Shown in pieces: positions 16,930 to 24,448 of a DNA stretch of 64,000 nucleotides. This DNA is from Streptomyces sp. NBC_00663 (GTDB lineage: Bacteria; Actinomycetota; Actinomycetes; Streptomycetales; Streptomycetaceae). The position numbers were made by a program, and so were the translations under genes. Every line of letters begins with the position of its first letter. The first letter of the stretch is position 1. The stretch is from the NCBI RefSeq assembly GCF_036226885.1, contig NZ_CP109027.1:5208001-5272000 (forward strand), written 5' to 3'. A model generated the notes under the pieces. It ran no database searches and had not been told where the DNA came from. It was given only the letters and a program-made list of their open reading frames with translations.

Positions 16930-19053
16930 TCACTCGGAGGCGGAAGCGGAACCGTCTGCGTCGCGGTTGGCGAGGGCGGTGGTGACGCGGTCGCGGGCGA
17001 CGACCATGCGGCCGTCGGACTTGTACGGCTCCGCGCCGGCCGCGTCGAGAACGCGCTTAAGGTCGAGGAACGACCAGCCGCCGTACGCGTCCGCGTCCAA
17101 CGCGGCGAGCCGGTTGATGACCTCCTGCGTGCGCACCCGGGCATCGCTGCCCAGCACGCCCGCGATGTCCGCCAACGCGTCCCGCTCCACACCCTTCTCG
17201 ATGACGTGCAGCGTGGTGACGCCGCTGCGCATCGCCTTGGCGCGGGCGGCGATGGCCTTGGCGTCGTCGTCGCCGATGAAGTGCGTGCGCACCGTGATCG
17301 AGGACTGGCCCTTGGGGATGTCGATGCCGTCGGAGGCGACGACCAGCGTTCCCTTGTCCAGACCGGGGCGCAGCAGGTTGGGGGCGGCACCGCCGTTGAC
17401 GGCCTTCTCCCCGAGCGCCATGACGGCCTGCGACTCCGTACCGAGGGCGAGAGCGGCGCGGGTGTGTGCGCCCTCGCGGACCAGCTTGGGGAGGTTCTGG
17501 TCGGTGGGGTCCTGGGTGCCCTGCCACATCAGCACGTTCACGACACGGCCCTGGTTGTGAATCTTACGAACGGCCATGAAGTACCGGCTGGTGGCCTTGG
17601 AACCGCCGTAGGGGCGGCCCTCCTCGTCCTTGACCGGGCACATGAACGCGACCTGTGCCTCGTCCACGATGCAGATCAGTGGATCGAAGACCATGCTCGG
17701 ATCGTGCTGACGTGCGGCGATGCGGCGGTTCATCTCATCGACCACGGCTTCGACCATCTCGGTCGCTTCGATCACGTGCTCATCGGTCGGTCCCTGGATC
17801 AGGACCGTGGCGATGCCGTCGAACATGGCCCAGTCACCGCCCTTGAGGTCCGCAAGCCGGAATTCCACGGTCTTGTCGAGTGCGGCCCACAGAGCGAGAG
17901 AACGCAGGGAAGCGGTCTTGCCCTGGTTCGACAGGCCCGTGATGAGCAGGTGACGCTGATACAGGCTCAGGGCGGCGGCATCGCCGCGCAGATCCTGACC
18001 CCACGGCGCCCTGCCCGTCTTGTAGTTCGCGGTCAGGCTCTCGTCGGTGACCAGCGGCGAGGGCCCGATCGGCTCATCGAGCGCCCCGGAGTCGGCGATC
18101 CACAGTCGCACGGTGCGGGCGGCCTCGGGGATGGTGATGAACACTTCGTGTTCGTGCCGGGTGAGGTTCTCCGCGAGCTTCCTGCGCCGGTTCTGCACCT
18201 CGTTCGTCGACACTCCCGAGGGGAGGGTGACGTCGACCTCGACACCGCATCCGGCGATCGTGATCGGCGACAGCATCGACGCGCCGACGTCGCCCATCTC
18301 CTTGATGGCGTTCCTGAGGGCAGGGATGCCCAGGTCGCGCAGGGCCTTGACGACGATCGATGGGGTGATCGGCTCGCCCTCGCCGGAACGGACGTTGGCG
18401 GGCAGCGCCCACTGGGGTGCGGCCTGCTGATGCCGGCCGACCGACCACATGCCCAGCAGGCCGAACAGCGGGCCGAGGACGACCGCGTACGGCCAGATCA
18501 CCTGAACGATGTGGATCAGCGCGCCGATGAACTCGATGGTGGCCGACAGCGGGGTGATGACGTCTTTGACTTCCTTGGTGTTCAGGGCCATCACGATGCC
18601 GAGGGCCACGAGGACAGCGATGCCCATGCCGGTGCCCGCGGCGACGCCCTTGGCTGCGTCCAGCGGGGAGTGCAGCAGGTCCATGCGGCGGCGGTGGCGG
18701 GCGTCGCGGAAGCGCTGGAGACGGTCCTCCCACTCCTCGGCCACCTCAAGGTTGCCCTGTGCTTCGGCGGCGCGGAGCATGCGCTCATAGCGGGCCCCGG
18801 TACGGCCGTCCCACGTGCGGCGGGCCATGATCCGGCCGCCGTTGAGGGTGTAGAGGGTGTGCCGGGCGATGGCGCGGCCGGTGGTCGTGGTGCGCTCGTC
18901 GGTGGCGATGCGCCGTATGGCGCGCCCGGAGCGCACCCACAACGGAACGAACGGGGCCGGGGCGGGGTCGGTGACCACGGTCAGCGTGGTCACGGTGCCC
19001 GTGTCGGCGGTCGGGTCGGTGTCCTTGTGCAGGTTGATGACGTTCTCGGTCAT
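16930..19053 (-). CDS. traB: TraB-type FtsK/SpoIIIE DNA translocase, conjugal transfer
   Basis: This 707-aa protein should pump double-stranded element DNA between hyphae. It has two hydrophobic membrane regions near 137-157 and 172-205 (GIAVLVALGIVMAL; IVQVIWPYAVVLGPLFGLLGMW). The motor domain carries Walker A ITGLSNQGKTAS (about 371-379) and Walker B LICIVDEAQ (about 460), then VLMWQGTQDPTDQNLP. A C-terminal winged-helix-like part (about 640-690, VRTQEVINRLAAL) may read DNA repeats like FtsK gamma. The ATG at 19,053 has AGGAG 11 bases upstream. The octamer cluster at its 3' end is the likely target. Confidence 0.93.
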   Translation of the reverse strand: MTENVINLHKDTDPTADTGTVTTLTVVTDPAPAPFVPLWVRSGRAIRRIATDERTTTTGRAIARHTLYTLNGGRIMARRTWDGRTGARYERMLRAAEAQGNLEVAEEWEDRLQRFRDARHRRRMDLLHSPLDAAKGVAAGTGMGIAVLVALGIVMALNTKEVKDVITPLSATIEFIGALIHIVQVIWPYAVVLGPLFGLLGMWSVGRHQQAAPQWALPANVRSGEGEPITPSIVVKALRDLGIPALRNAIKEMGDVGASMLSPITIAGCGVEVDVTLPSGVSTNEVQNRRRKLAENLTRHEHEVFITIPEAARTVRLWIADSGALDEPIGPSPLVTDESLTANYKTGRAPWGQDLRGDAAALSLYQRHLLITGLSNQGKTASLRSLALWAALDKTVEFRLADLKGGDWAMFDGIATVLIQGPTDEHVIEATEMVEAVVDEMNRRIAARQHDPSMVFDPLICIVDEAQVAFMCPVKDEEGRPYGGSKATSRYFMAVRKIHNQGRVVNVLMWQGTQDPTDQNLPKLVREGAHTRAALALGTESQAVMALGEKAVNGGAAPNLLRPGLDKGTLVVASDGIDIPKGQSSITVRTHFIGDDDAKAIAARAKAMRSGVTTLHVIEKGVERDALADIAGVLGSDARVRTQEVINRLAALDADAYGGWSFLDLKRVLDAAGAEPYKSDGRMVVARDRVTTALANRDADGSASASE

Positions 19054-19200
19054 GCTGGGACTGCTCCTGACTGCCCTCATGGGGGCGGGAGTTGAGAGAA
19101 GAGCCGGGGCGGTCGGGACCGTGGCAGGGACGGCCGCCCCGACGCTCAAAGCGGGAACGTGCAGGTCACACAACGTGCAGGGGGTGGGCGGTGGGGATGC

Positions 19201-19371
19201 TCACCACCAACACCGCTTCCTCTTCGGCACGGGGTTCGGGCAGCCGTTGACCATGTGATCCACACACGCCGGGCAGTCCTGCCGGGGCTTGAGCCTGCGG
19301 TGGATGCTCTTGTCGTGGGCGTGCTGCCAGCACTGCGGACACTCACCCGGAGGCGTTTGTGTGGCGGCCAT
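19201..19371 (-). CDS. small Cys-rich zinc-ribbon-like protein (pRL2-8 type)
   Basis: A 56-aa ORF reads MAATQTPPGECPQCWQHAHD and continues with RRLKPRQDCPACVDH, then NGCPNP, and ends in a basic KRKRCWW. Two CxxC pairs (ECPQC and DCPAC) suggest one zinc site. I recall small Streptomyces element proteins of this kind annotated pRL2-8. It starts 3 bases after the stop of the upstream 105-aa gene (19,374) and sits in the transfer operon just before traB, which supports a real gene despite its length. Confidence 0.72.
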   Translation of the reverse strand: MAATQTPPGECPQCWQHAHDKSIHRRLKPRQDCPACVDHMVNGCPNPVPKRKRCWW

Positions 19372-19373
19372 GG

Positions 19374-19691
19374 TCACCACCAGCCCGACGACTTCTTCGC
19401 GGCCTTGGCCTGCGCGTACTCGTTGACGATGCGCTGCCGCTCGGTCTGCAACGCGGTCATCTCAGTGGTCAGCCGGGTCAGAACCGACTGCTTTATGGCC
19501 GCCAGCTTCTGTTCCGCGCGGCCGGTGCTTGTGCCCCGCACCACCCGGTACGAGCCGCCCGCGAGCGCGCCCATGATCTGGCGACGCTCGGAACCGGTCA
19601 GCGGCCACCACTGCTCGTCGTGAACCGCTTGGATCTTGTCCTGCGTCTCCCGGATCTCCTTGTCCAGGCGACGGGTGTTGGGCTTGCCCAT
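19374..19691 (-). CDS. helical basic protein of the transfer operon, unknown
   Basis: The 105-aa product is rich in Lys, Arg and Gln and probably coiled-coil at both ends (TRRLDKEIRETQDKIQAVHDEQ; LTRLTTEMTALQTERQRIVNEYAQAKAAKK). The middle reads LTGSERRQIMGALAGGSYRVVRG. It ends in SGWW. The ATG at 19,691 lies 3 bases past the stop of the preceding gene. No known domain; a structural or DNA-binding accessory of transfer is possible but not shown. Confidence 0.7.
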   Translation of the reverse strand: MGKPNTRRLDKEIRETQDKIQAVHDEQWWPLTGSERRQIMGALAGGSYRVVRGTSTGRAEQKLAAIKQSVLTRLTTEMTALQTERQRIVNEYAQAKAAKKSSGWW

Positions 19692-19693
19692 GG

Positions 19694-19930
19694 TCAGCCC
19701 CTTTCCTGGGTGAGAGGGGTCGTGGCACGGGTCAGGGAGATGGCGTCGGCGTCGACCGTGCAGCCTTGGGAGTCCAGCCACGCGACGACGCTTCGGAGGG
19801 CGCCGGCGCGGCCTTGGTCGGCGGGCACGGTCACGGTGCCCACGGCCCACGCCTGGCCCCTGCCCGGCGCGTTGACCCAGCCGTCCCAGTAGTAGGAGCA
19901 CGCCAGCGGCGCGGTGTTGTTGCTGCTCAC
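19694..19930 (-). CDS. small transfer-operon protein, unknown
   Basis: A 78-aa ORF starts at GTG 19,930 with AAGGAG about 8 bases upstream. The sequence (SYYWDGWVNAPGRGQAWAVGTVTVPADQ... LRSVVAWLDSQGCTVDADAISLTRA) looks like a compact alpha/beta fold. It is separated from its downstream partner by 2 bases, so it belongs to the same leftward operon. No family recognised. Confidence 0.65.
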   Translation of the reverse strand: MSSNNTAPLACSYYWDGWVNAPGRGQAWAVGTVTVPADQGRAGALRSVVAWLDSQGCTVDADAISLTRATTPLTQERG

Positions 19931-19965
19931 AGCACAACTCCTTGCTGATGATGGGGTGTTGGGGT

Positions 19966-20355
19966 TCAGGCGGCGGTGCGCTGTTCCTCTGCCGCCAGGC
20001 ACAGTCCGCAGATGCCGTGCCGGGTCGACAGGCAGTAGGAGTAGGTGATCTGGCAGGCCGGGCAGGTGCGGCGGGCGTGCACCGCCAGGGCGAGGGCGCC
20101 CCACTTGCGCGAGGTCATCGGCCGTACCGGCAGCGCGAGATCGAGCCGGTAGAGGTAGGCCACGCGAGGGCCGCCGGTACGGCGGTTGATGCGCATGACC
20201 TGCGCCGCTACCGGCTGACCCCCCGGACGCAGACCCAGGGTCCGTAACTGCCGGCGTGTGGCCAACCCGTCGGGGGCGAGCTTCCACGGGTAGGTGGGTA
20301 TGCCGTGCAGGGCGCCGGTGGGGTCGAAGCACTTGCCGTACACGCCGGACATCAC
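19966..20355 (-). CDS. RRQRL-motif type zinc-binding protein
   Basis: This 129-aa protein has the run ATRRQLRTLGLRPGGQPVAAQV, close to the RRQRL-motif family found in Streptomyces mobile elements. A C-terminal Cys cluster follows: RRTCPACQITYSYC and HGICGLCLAAEEQ, four to five Cys as in a zinc ribbon. Function is unknown; nucleic-acid binding is likely. The GTG at 20,355 overlaps the upstream stop (GTGA) and an ATG follows one codon later at 20,352, so either start is coupled to the upstream gene. Confidence 0.75.
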   Translation of the reverse strand: MMSGVYGKCFDPTGALHGIPTYPWKLAPDGLATRRQLRTLGLRPGGQPVAAQVMRINRRTGGPRVAYLYRLDLALPVRPMTSRKWGALALAVHARRTCPACQITYSYCLSTRHGICGLCLAAEEQRTAA

Positions 20356-21470
20356 GGCGCCCCGACAGTCTTCTTGGCCGCGCGCTCAGCGAGCAGCGCG
20401 TCACGGAGCTTGCGGGCGTTGGCCGGGGAGGTGTGGATCGCGCGGCGAATGCCCTCAGCGGTCACCTTCTTGTCCGACCAACCCTCCGCTGCGGTCCGTG
20501 CCTCATCGAGCAACTGGGCCCAGGTGCGCTTGGGCCGAGGCGATCGAGCAGCGTCGGGAACGCGCCCGGTCACGCCGCGCGGCGGAGTCGATGCCGCAGC
20601 GACCGAACGCGGTGCCGGGGCAGCGATCGGGGCGGCGGGCGCGGCGATCGAGGGCATCGGCTTGAGCGGGAGCATCGACTTACCCAGGTCGACCGCGACC
20701 GGTTCGGGCACGCTCAACCGGGACAGAGTGACGACCGGAGCGGGGGTCGATTCGGGCAGGTCAGCCATAGACCGTTTCCTGATGGTCTCAGTAGATTCCT
20801 CCGCATTCGCGGCCCGGGGGAGCGCCGGGGCGGTGGGGGTGTTGAACATGGCTGCGAGGGCGGCATCGGCGCCCTCGGTGACCCGATCGCGCTGCACGTC
20901 GAGCAGCCTCGATCCGAGCGCCGTGTCACCGACACCGATCCTGCGAGCCAGACGCCACGACTTGCGTTCCGACCACTTCCTGACCCAATCGGTCGGGTGC
21001 TGGGCGGCGCGGGCGCGGTGGTAGGCGAGGGCCTGTACGAGGTCGGCGGTGTGCCGCTCGTGCTCCGCGTCGCGGCCGTCGGTGTGCACCACGATCCGCC
21101 GGGCGAGGAACGCCATGCCCTCGGCTGAGACGGACATGCCCAGCGGGGTCAGGGCGTAGATGACGGTGCGGGCCGCATCGGGTGCGGCCATGGCCCCCAT
21201 CACGGACGCGGCGGCGGGCAGTGCCCACAGTCCGAGTCGGACGATGCGTGGGGAGGACTGGCCCAGCATGGTCAGGCCGAGCAGGACCAGGGCGAGTACC
21301 GCGGTGGCGCCCTCGCCCGCTCCGAGCGCTCCGAGGGCGGTGCCGGTGCCGTAGGCGTGGCCGATGTTGCTGTACGTGCCGATCCCGCCGACCACGCCGG
21401 TGGCGAGCATGGGCACGAACGCGGCCGTCAACACTCCGATCTGAACCTTCGTCAACTCGGTCCGGTTCAC
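20352..21470 (-). CDS. DUF2637-type membrane protein with C-terminal helical domain
   Basis: The 372-aa protein begins with about four membrane helices (KVQIGVLTAAFVPMLATGVVGGIGTY, ATAVLALVLLGLTML, LGLWALPAAASVMGAMAA), as in DUF2637 proteins of AICEs. A cytoplasmic Ala/Pro-rich linker follows (SIAAPAAPIAAPAPRSVAAA), then a C-terminal helical unit (KRTWAQLLDEARTAAEGW... IRRAIHTSPANARKLRDALLAERAAK) that looks like a small helix-turn-helix. It may anchor DNA or TraB at the membrane, by inference. The GTG at 21,470 overlaps the upstream stop (GTGA). Confidence 0.8.
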   Translation of the reverse strand: MNRTELTKVQIGVLTAAFVPMLATGVVGGIGTYSNIGHAYGTGTALGALGAGEGATAVLALVLLGLTMLGQSSPRIVRLGLWALPAAASVMGAMAAPDAARTVIYALTPLGMSVSAEGMAFLARRIVVHTDGRDAEHERHTADLVQALAYHRARAAQHPTDWVRKWSERKSWRLARRIGVGDTALGSRLLDVQRDRVTEGADAALAAMFNTPTAPALPRAANAEESTETIRKRSMADLPESTPAPVVTLSRLSVPEPVAVDLGKSMLPLKPMPSIAAPAAPIAAPAPRSVAAASTPPRGVTGRVPDAARSPRPKRTWAQLLDEARTAAEGWSDKKVTAEGIRRAIHTSPANARKLRDALLAERAAKKTVGAP

Positions 21471-21916
21471 CGCGCACCCCCGGCGGTCAGCAGGAGGGCG
21501 AGGACGAGCAGGGCCCCACCGGTCAGGGTGAGGTCGACCGCACGGCGCAGGCAGGTGAACTTGGCGACCGCCAGCCGGGACAGGCCCGCGACGTCGGCGG
21601 CGAGATCCCCGCCGTTGAGATGCTGGGTGATCTCCTGAGCGGTGAGGGTGGCCCACAGCGGGAAGCCGTGACGGCCGCGCAGGTCGGGGCGCACCGACCG
21701 CAGAAGCAGTCCGGCCGCCGCGACCAGCAGCGCCACCCCGGCGCCGCCCGCAACACAGGCGGGCACGTTCAGCGGCAGCTCCCGGGCGATCGTCCAGGCG
21801 CCGGCGAGGACCGCGCCGACGAACGCCAGGAGCAGTGCGGTCTTGTTGTCGGTGCGGGCGATCTCCGCCTTCAGCTCGGCGTGCGCGGCGGTCAGCTTCG
21901 GGTTGATGGTGCTCAT
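21467..21916 (-). CDS. Pycsar-effector-like (PycTM/DUF5706) membrane protein
   Basis: The 149-aa protein has an N-terminal helix with DNKTALLLAFVGAVLAGAW, a second helix (VAGGAGVALLVAAAGLLL), a soluble part with TAQEITQHL, and a last membrane helix (LTLTGGALLVLALLL). This arrangement, with Asp-x-Lys before the first helix, is that of the PycTM family, whose studied members are cyclic-pyrimidine-activated membrane effectors of Pycsar defence. No cyclase gene is near, so a transfer role (Spd-like) is equally possible. Coupled to both neighbours by 4-base overlaps. Confidence 0.7.
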   Translation of the reverse strand: MSTINPKLTAAHAELKAEIARTDNKTALLLAFVGAVLAGAWTIARELPLNVPACVAGGAGVALLVAAAGLLLRSVRPDLRGRHGFPLWATLTAQEITQHLNGGDLAADVAGLSRLAVAKFTCLRRAVDLTLTGGALLVLALLLTAGGAR

Positions 21917-22176
21917 GCCGCACCGCCGGTTGCGCCGGAAGCGCGGTTGGCCAGAGCCCGCCGCTCGGCGAGCACACGCCGGCGGGCGCGGCGGATGCGC
22001 CGGGCGTCCAGCTCGGTCGGCGTGCGGTCAAGGGTGATGATCTGCGCGTCGATCAGGTCGACATCCGCCAGGATCAGCGGCATCTCCCGCTCGATCGCGT
22101 CCAGCTCCGCGGCCGTCGGCTCCATGAAGTCGGCGAACGCGGTAACAGCGTCCTGAACAGTCACGATGGTGCTCAT
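21913..22176 (-). CDS. small helical protein, first gene of transfer operon (DUF6284-like)
   Basis: The 87-aa acidic-then-basic protein reads VQDAVTAFADFMEPTAAELDAIEREMPLILADVDLIDAQI, then TLDRTPTELDARRIRRARRRVLAERRALANR. I recall similar proteins as DUF6284 in Streptomyces elements; no function is known. The ATG at 22,176 has AGGGAGA about 10 bases upstream. It opens the leftward operon that runs to traB; its stop overlaps the next start (ATGA). Confidence 0.72.
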   Translation of the reverse strand: MSTIVTVQDAVTAFADFMEPTAAELDAIEREMPLILADVDLIDAQIITLDRTPTELDARRIRRARRRVLAERRALANRASGATGGAA

Positions 22177-22214
22177 GGGTCGTGTTCTCCCTGGTAGGTG
22201 GAACGGCCCGAACA

Positions 22215-22244
22215 GCACCCCCGGAGTTGCCCCTCCGGGGGTGC
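22215..22244 (-). terminator. terminator or attenuator ahead of transfer operon
   Basis: A perfect 11-bp stem GCACCCCCGGA / TCCGGGGGTGC with an 8-base loop lies 39 bases upstream of the first transfer-operon gene, in its leader. Leftward transcription from the promoter region must cross it, so it could end a short leader RNA. Confidence 0.6.
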
Positions 22245-22262
22245 GCGCCGTTGATGGGGAAA

Positions 22263-22281
22263 GCCGCACATCATGTGCGGC
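22263..22281. promoter_or_regulatory. perfect inverted repeat, possible operator
   Basis: GCCGCACAT-C-ATGTGCGGC is a perfect 9-bp inverted repeat around a single base, between the attenuator-like hairpin and the tRNA-like element. The size and near-absence of a spacer suit a dimeric repressor site. Confidence 0.45.
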
Positions 22282-22306
22282 GCGGCCTACCGAGCGGCGG
22301 CCGAAG

Positions 22307-22349
22307 CGCCCCGACCAGGAGTCGAACCTGGCCTGCGACCATCGGGGCG
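22307..22349 (-). ncRNA. tRNA-like acceptor/T-arm minihelix
   Basis: On the minus strand a 7-8 bp stem (CGCCCCGA with TCGGGGCG) encloses a 5-bp T-arm, CCAGG-TTCGACT-CCTGG, with the canonical GGTTCGANTCC of tRNAs. The acceptor and T-arm are joined by only 10 bases, so there is no D-arm or anticodon. This is a tRNA-half mimic, not a complete tRNA gene, in the leader region of the transfer operon. Confidence 0.5.
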
Positions 22350-22650
22350 GGTGCGCGAACCTGAGCCGCGCCGGCCACCTTTTTCGGGAGGTGACGGCCC
22401 GTCGTACGCGATATGGATCTGTGCCTCAGTCCCGCTCTTCCGAGGAATCGCAACTCGGTCTCTTCGCGCGGCGTATGCGCCCTTGGGCAGATCCGTTCTT
22501 TTGAGTCGGCACGTGTCCCTGACGGGAGATGACCGACTGGTCTCCACTCGCCTCGGCTGGTGTCGTCACGGCCGTCGTATCTGCGGTGGATCACGCTGTG
22601 GAGTTGTCAGTGCAGACGGGCACACTTAGTGGTGTTGCACCACCTGCTCA
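22350..22650. other. intergenic, no gene seen
   Basis: This stretch between the tRNA-like element and the GntR operator repeats carries no convincing coding sequence. It probably contains leftward promoters for the transfer operon. Confidence 0.35.
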
Positions 22651-22788
22651 GCTTGTTGGTACAAGCTGATGCAGTGATGCTGCACCCACGGACAGTGAGT
22701 CGTCAAGGGGGTTGGGCCCGCATGTACCAACAAGTTGCGCGAGTGCGTCATGATGAGGGCATGAGCAAGCAGCCGAAGTACCGACAAG
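22651..22788. promoter_or_regulatory. GntR operator repeats
   Basis: The 11-mer GTACCAACAAG occurs at 22,724-22,734 and inverted at 22,652-22,662; a variant GTACCGACAAG lies inside the start of the gntR gene at 22,778-22,788. The first copy is part of a palindrome GCTTG-TTGGTA-CAAGC. These are likely autoregulatory operators of the adjacent repressor. Confidence 0.6.
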
Positions 22789-23531
22789 TTGCGGACGTCC
22801 TGCGCCGCGAGATCGCTAACGGCACCTACGCGGCCAACGGGGGCCGGCTGCCTTCTGAGAACGATCTACAGCAGCGCTTCGACGCGTCGCGGAACACCAT
22901 CAGGAACGGCCTAAGCCTGCTGGTCGGCGAGGGTCTCATCTCATCCAGCCAGGGCCTTGGCTACGAGGTGAAGTCACAAGAGGTATTCGAGCTCAACGCC
23001 TCTCGCTTCGAGAACCTGACCTTCCCGCAGAACGGCGACGCCTACAGCACGGACGTCACCAACGCAGGGCGACGGCCGCACCAGACGTTCCGAGTCGAGA
23101 TGCTGCCGGCGCCCCAAGAGGTCGCTGAGCGCTTGAAGGTCGAGCCCGGTACGACGGCAGTATTGCGGTTTTGTCATCGCTACGTGGACGACGTCCCTTG
23201 GTCCACTCAGGCGACCTATTATCCATCGTGGCTGGTCAACGCGTCCCCACGACTGGCTGAGCCTGGAGACATCGAAGAAGGGACGACCCGGTACCTGGCC
23301 GCTCAAGGCATCGAGCAAATCGGGTACTTCGACGAAATCGCCGCGCGGATGCCGACCCCGGAGGAGGCACGGCTGTTGGAGATCGGCGTAGGCGTACCGG
23401 TCCTGCTCTGGACGCGCACCGGCTACTCAGCTGACCGCCCCATCCGGTGCACCACCACCACCTTCCGGGGCGACTTGAACCGGATGAACTACGAGATCGG
23501 CGATCTGGCCGCCCGGAGCGAGAACACGTGA
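22761..23531 (+). CDS. GntR-family repressor with UTRA domain (KorSA-like)
   Basis: This 256-aa regulator has an N-terminal GntR winged helix (YRQVADVLRREI... GRLPSENDLQQRFDASRNTIRNGLSLLVGEGLI, about 6-62) and a C-terminal UTRA ligand domain (about 90-250, with TTAVLRFCHRYVDDVPWSTQATYYP). In pSAM2-type AICEs such a protein (KorSA) keeps replication and transfer silent while integrated. I chose the ATG at 22,761; GAGGG lies only 3 bases before it, so the message may be read weakly or from a near-leaderless transcript. The stop overlaps the GNAT gene (GTGA). Confidence 0.88.
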   Translation: MSKQPKYRQVADVLRREIANGTYAANGGRLPSENDLQQRFDASRNTIRNGLSLLVGEGLISSSQGLGYEVKSQEVFELNASRFENLTFPQNGDAYSTDVTNAGRRPHQTFRVEMLPAPQEVAERLKVEPGTTAVLRFCHRYVDDVPWSTQATYYPSWLVNASPRLAEPGDIEEGTTRYLAAQGIEQIGYFDEIAARMPTPEEARLLEIGVGVPVLLWTRTGYSADRPIRCTTTTFRGDLNRMNYEIGDLAARSENT

Positions 23532-24097
23532 TCATCACGCTTGCTGAGCCGCACGACGTAGCCAAGCTGCTGGCCTTCCGCGAGGAGGCCGCCGCTTGGC
23601 TACGCGGCCTAGGCTCCGACCAGTGGAGCCGCCCGTACCCCGCTGACAAGCTGCTCGCCACAATCGAAGCGGGCACGGTGTTCATGCTGCGCGACGGGCA
23701 CACCACCGCTGGGACCATCACGCTCACCCCAGATGCCGAAGAGGGCCTCTGGACTGACGATGAACTGACCGAACCGTCGATGTTCATCAACAAGCTCACG
23801 GTCGCCCGTGAGTACGCAGGGCAGAACCTTGGCAGTCGCCTCCTCGACTGGGCGGGCGACCGGGCCCAGCGGGCGGGAGCCCGATGGATTCGGTTGGATG
23901 CATGGACGACGAATCATGCACTCCAGCGGTACTACCTGGAGCAGGGGTTCACGCACATTCGTACGGTCCGGGAGGGCGCGGCGGTGAACGGTGGCCCACG
24001 AGTCTCCGGTTGGCTTGCCCAGCGAACGGCAGAGCCAGCAGATCACGGATTCACGGACCGCACACCACCCCCATCACGGCTTCCGCTCGCGGCCTGA
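23528..24097 (+). CDS. GNAT-family N-acetyltransferase
   Basis: A 189-aa protein starts at GTG in a 4-base overlap with the gntR stop. The GNAT core is visible: FINKLTVAREYAGQNLGSRLLDWAGDRAQRAGARWIRLDAWTTNHALQRYYLEQGF, which holds the acetyl-CoA pyrophosphate loop (EYAGQNLGSRL) and the conserved C-terminal Tyr-Tyr. The substrate is unknown. Coupling to the repressor suggests it may modify a small signal or a regulator, as seen for Pif-like or Nudix partners in other AICEs, but that is inference. Confidence 0.85.
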   Translation: MIITLAEPHDVAKLLAFREEAAAWLRGLGSDQWSRPYPADKLLATIEAGTVFMLRDGHTTAGTITLTPDAEEGLWTDDELTEPSMFINKLTVAREYAGQNLGSRLLDWAGDRAQRAGARWIRLDAWTTNHALQRYYLEQGFTHIRTVREGAAVNGGPRVSGWLAQRTAEPADHGFTDRTPPPSRLPLAA

Positions 24098-24448
24098 GCG
24101 TCGAAGCGAATCGCAGGAATTTCCCCGTCCCAACAAGCACTCGGTTCCGATCGGGCGCAGCTCCTGCCGTAGGCCGCACAGCACCGGCAGCGCTAACGCT
24201 CGCCCGCTTATGGACAGGCCCGCGGGCCTGAGTCGAGCACCCGTCGCAGCCACCCACGGTGCGAGCGTGGCTGCCGAGCCACATACAGATCAGCTCCTGC
24301 CTGGGCTCGCCAAGTCGGGCCGCACTCGGGTGGATTGACTGACTGCCAATCCTTCTGATAGGTGGGCAGCCTATGGCATGATCGTGTGCCTGTTGACTGG
24401 CAGAGGGTCCGGCGCTACGGCTCTTCGGGGAATGGGACGGACGGAAAA
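24098..24448. promoter_or_regulatory. spacer and promoter of the defence-like operon
   Basis: No gene is supported in this 351-base stretch. GC falls toward the right. A plausible promoter is TTGACT at 24,393-24,398, 17 bases, then TACGGC at 24,416-24,421, giving a leader of about 25 bases before the DUF262 ATG. A second TTGACT lies near 24,336. Confidence 0.45.

Noticed and set aside
22307-22349. A complete tRNA gene on the minus strand
   Set aside because: Only 10 bases separate the acceptor strand from the T-arm; there is no D-arm or anticodon arm.
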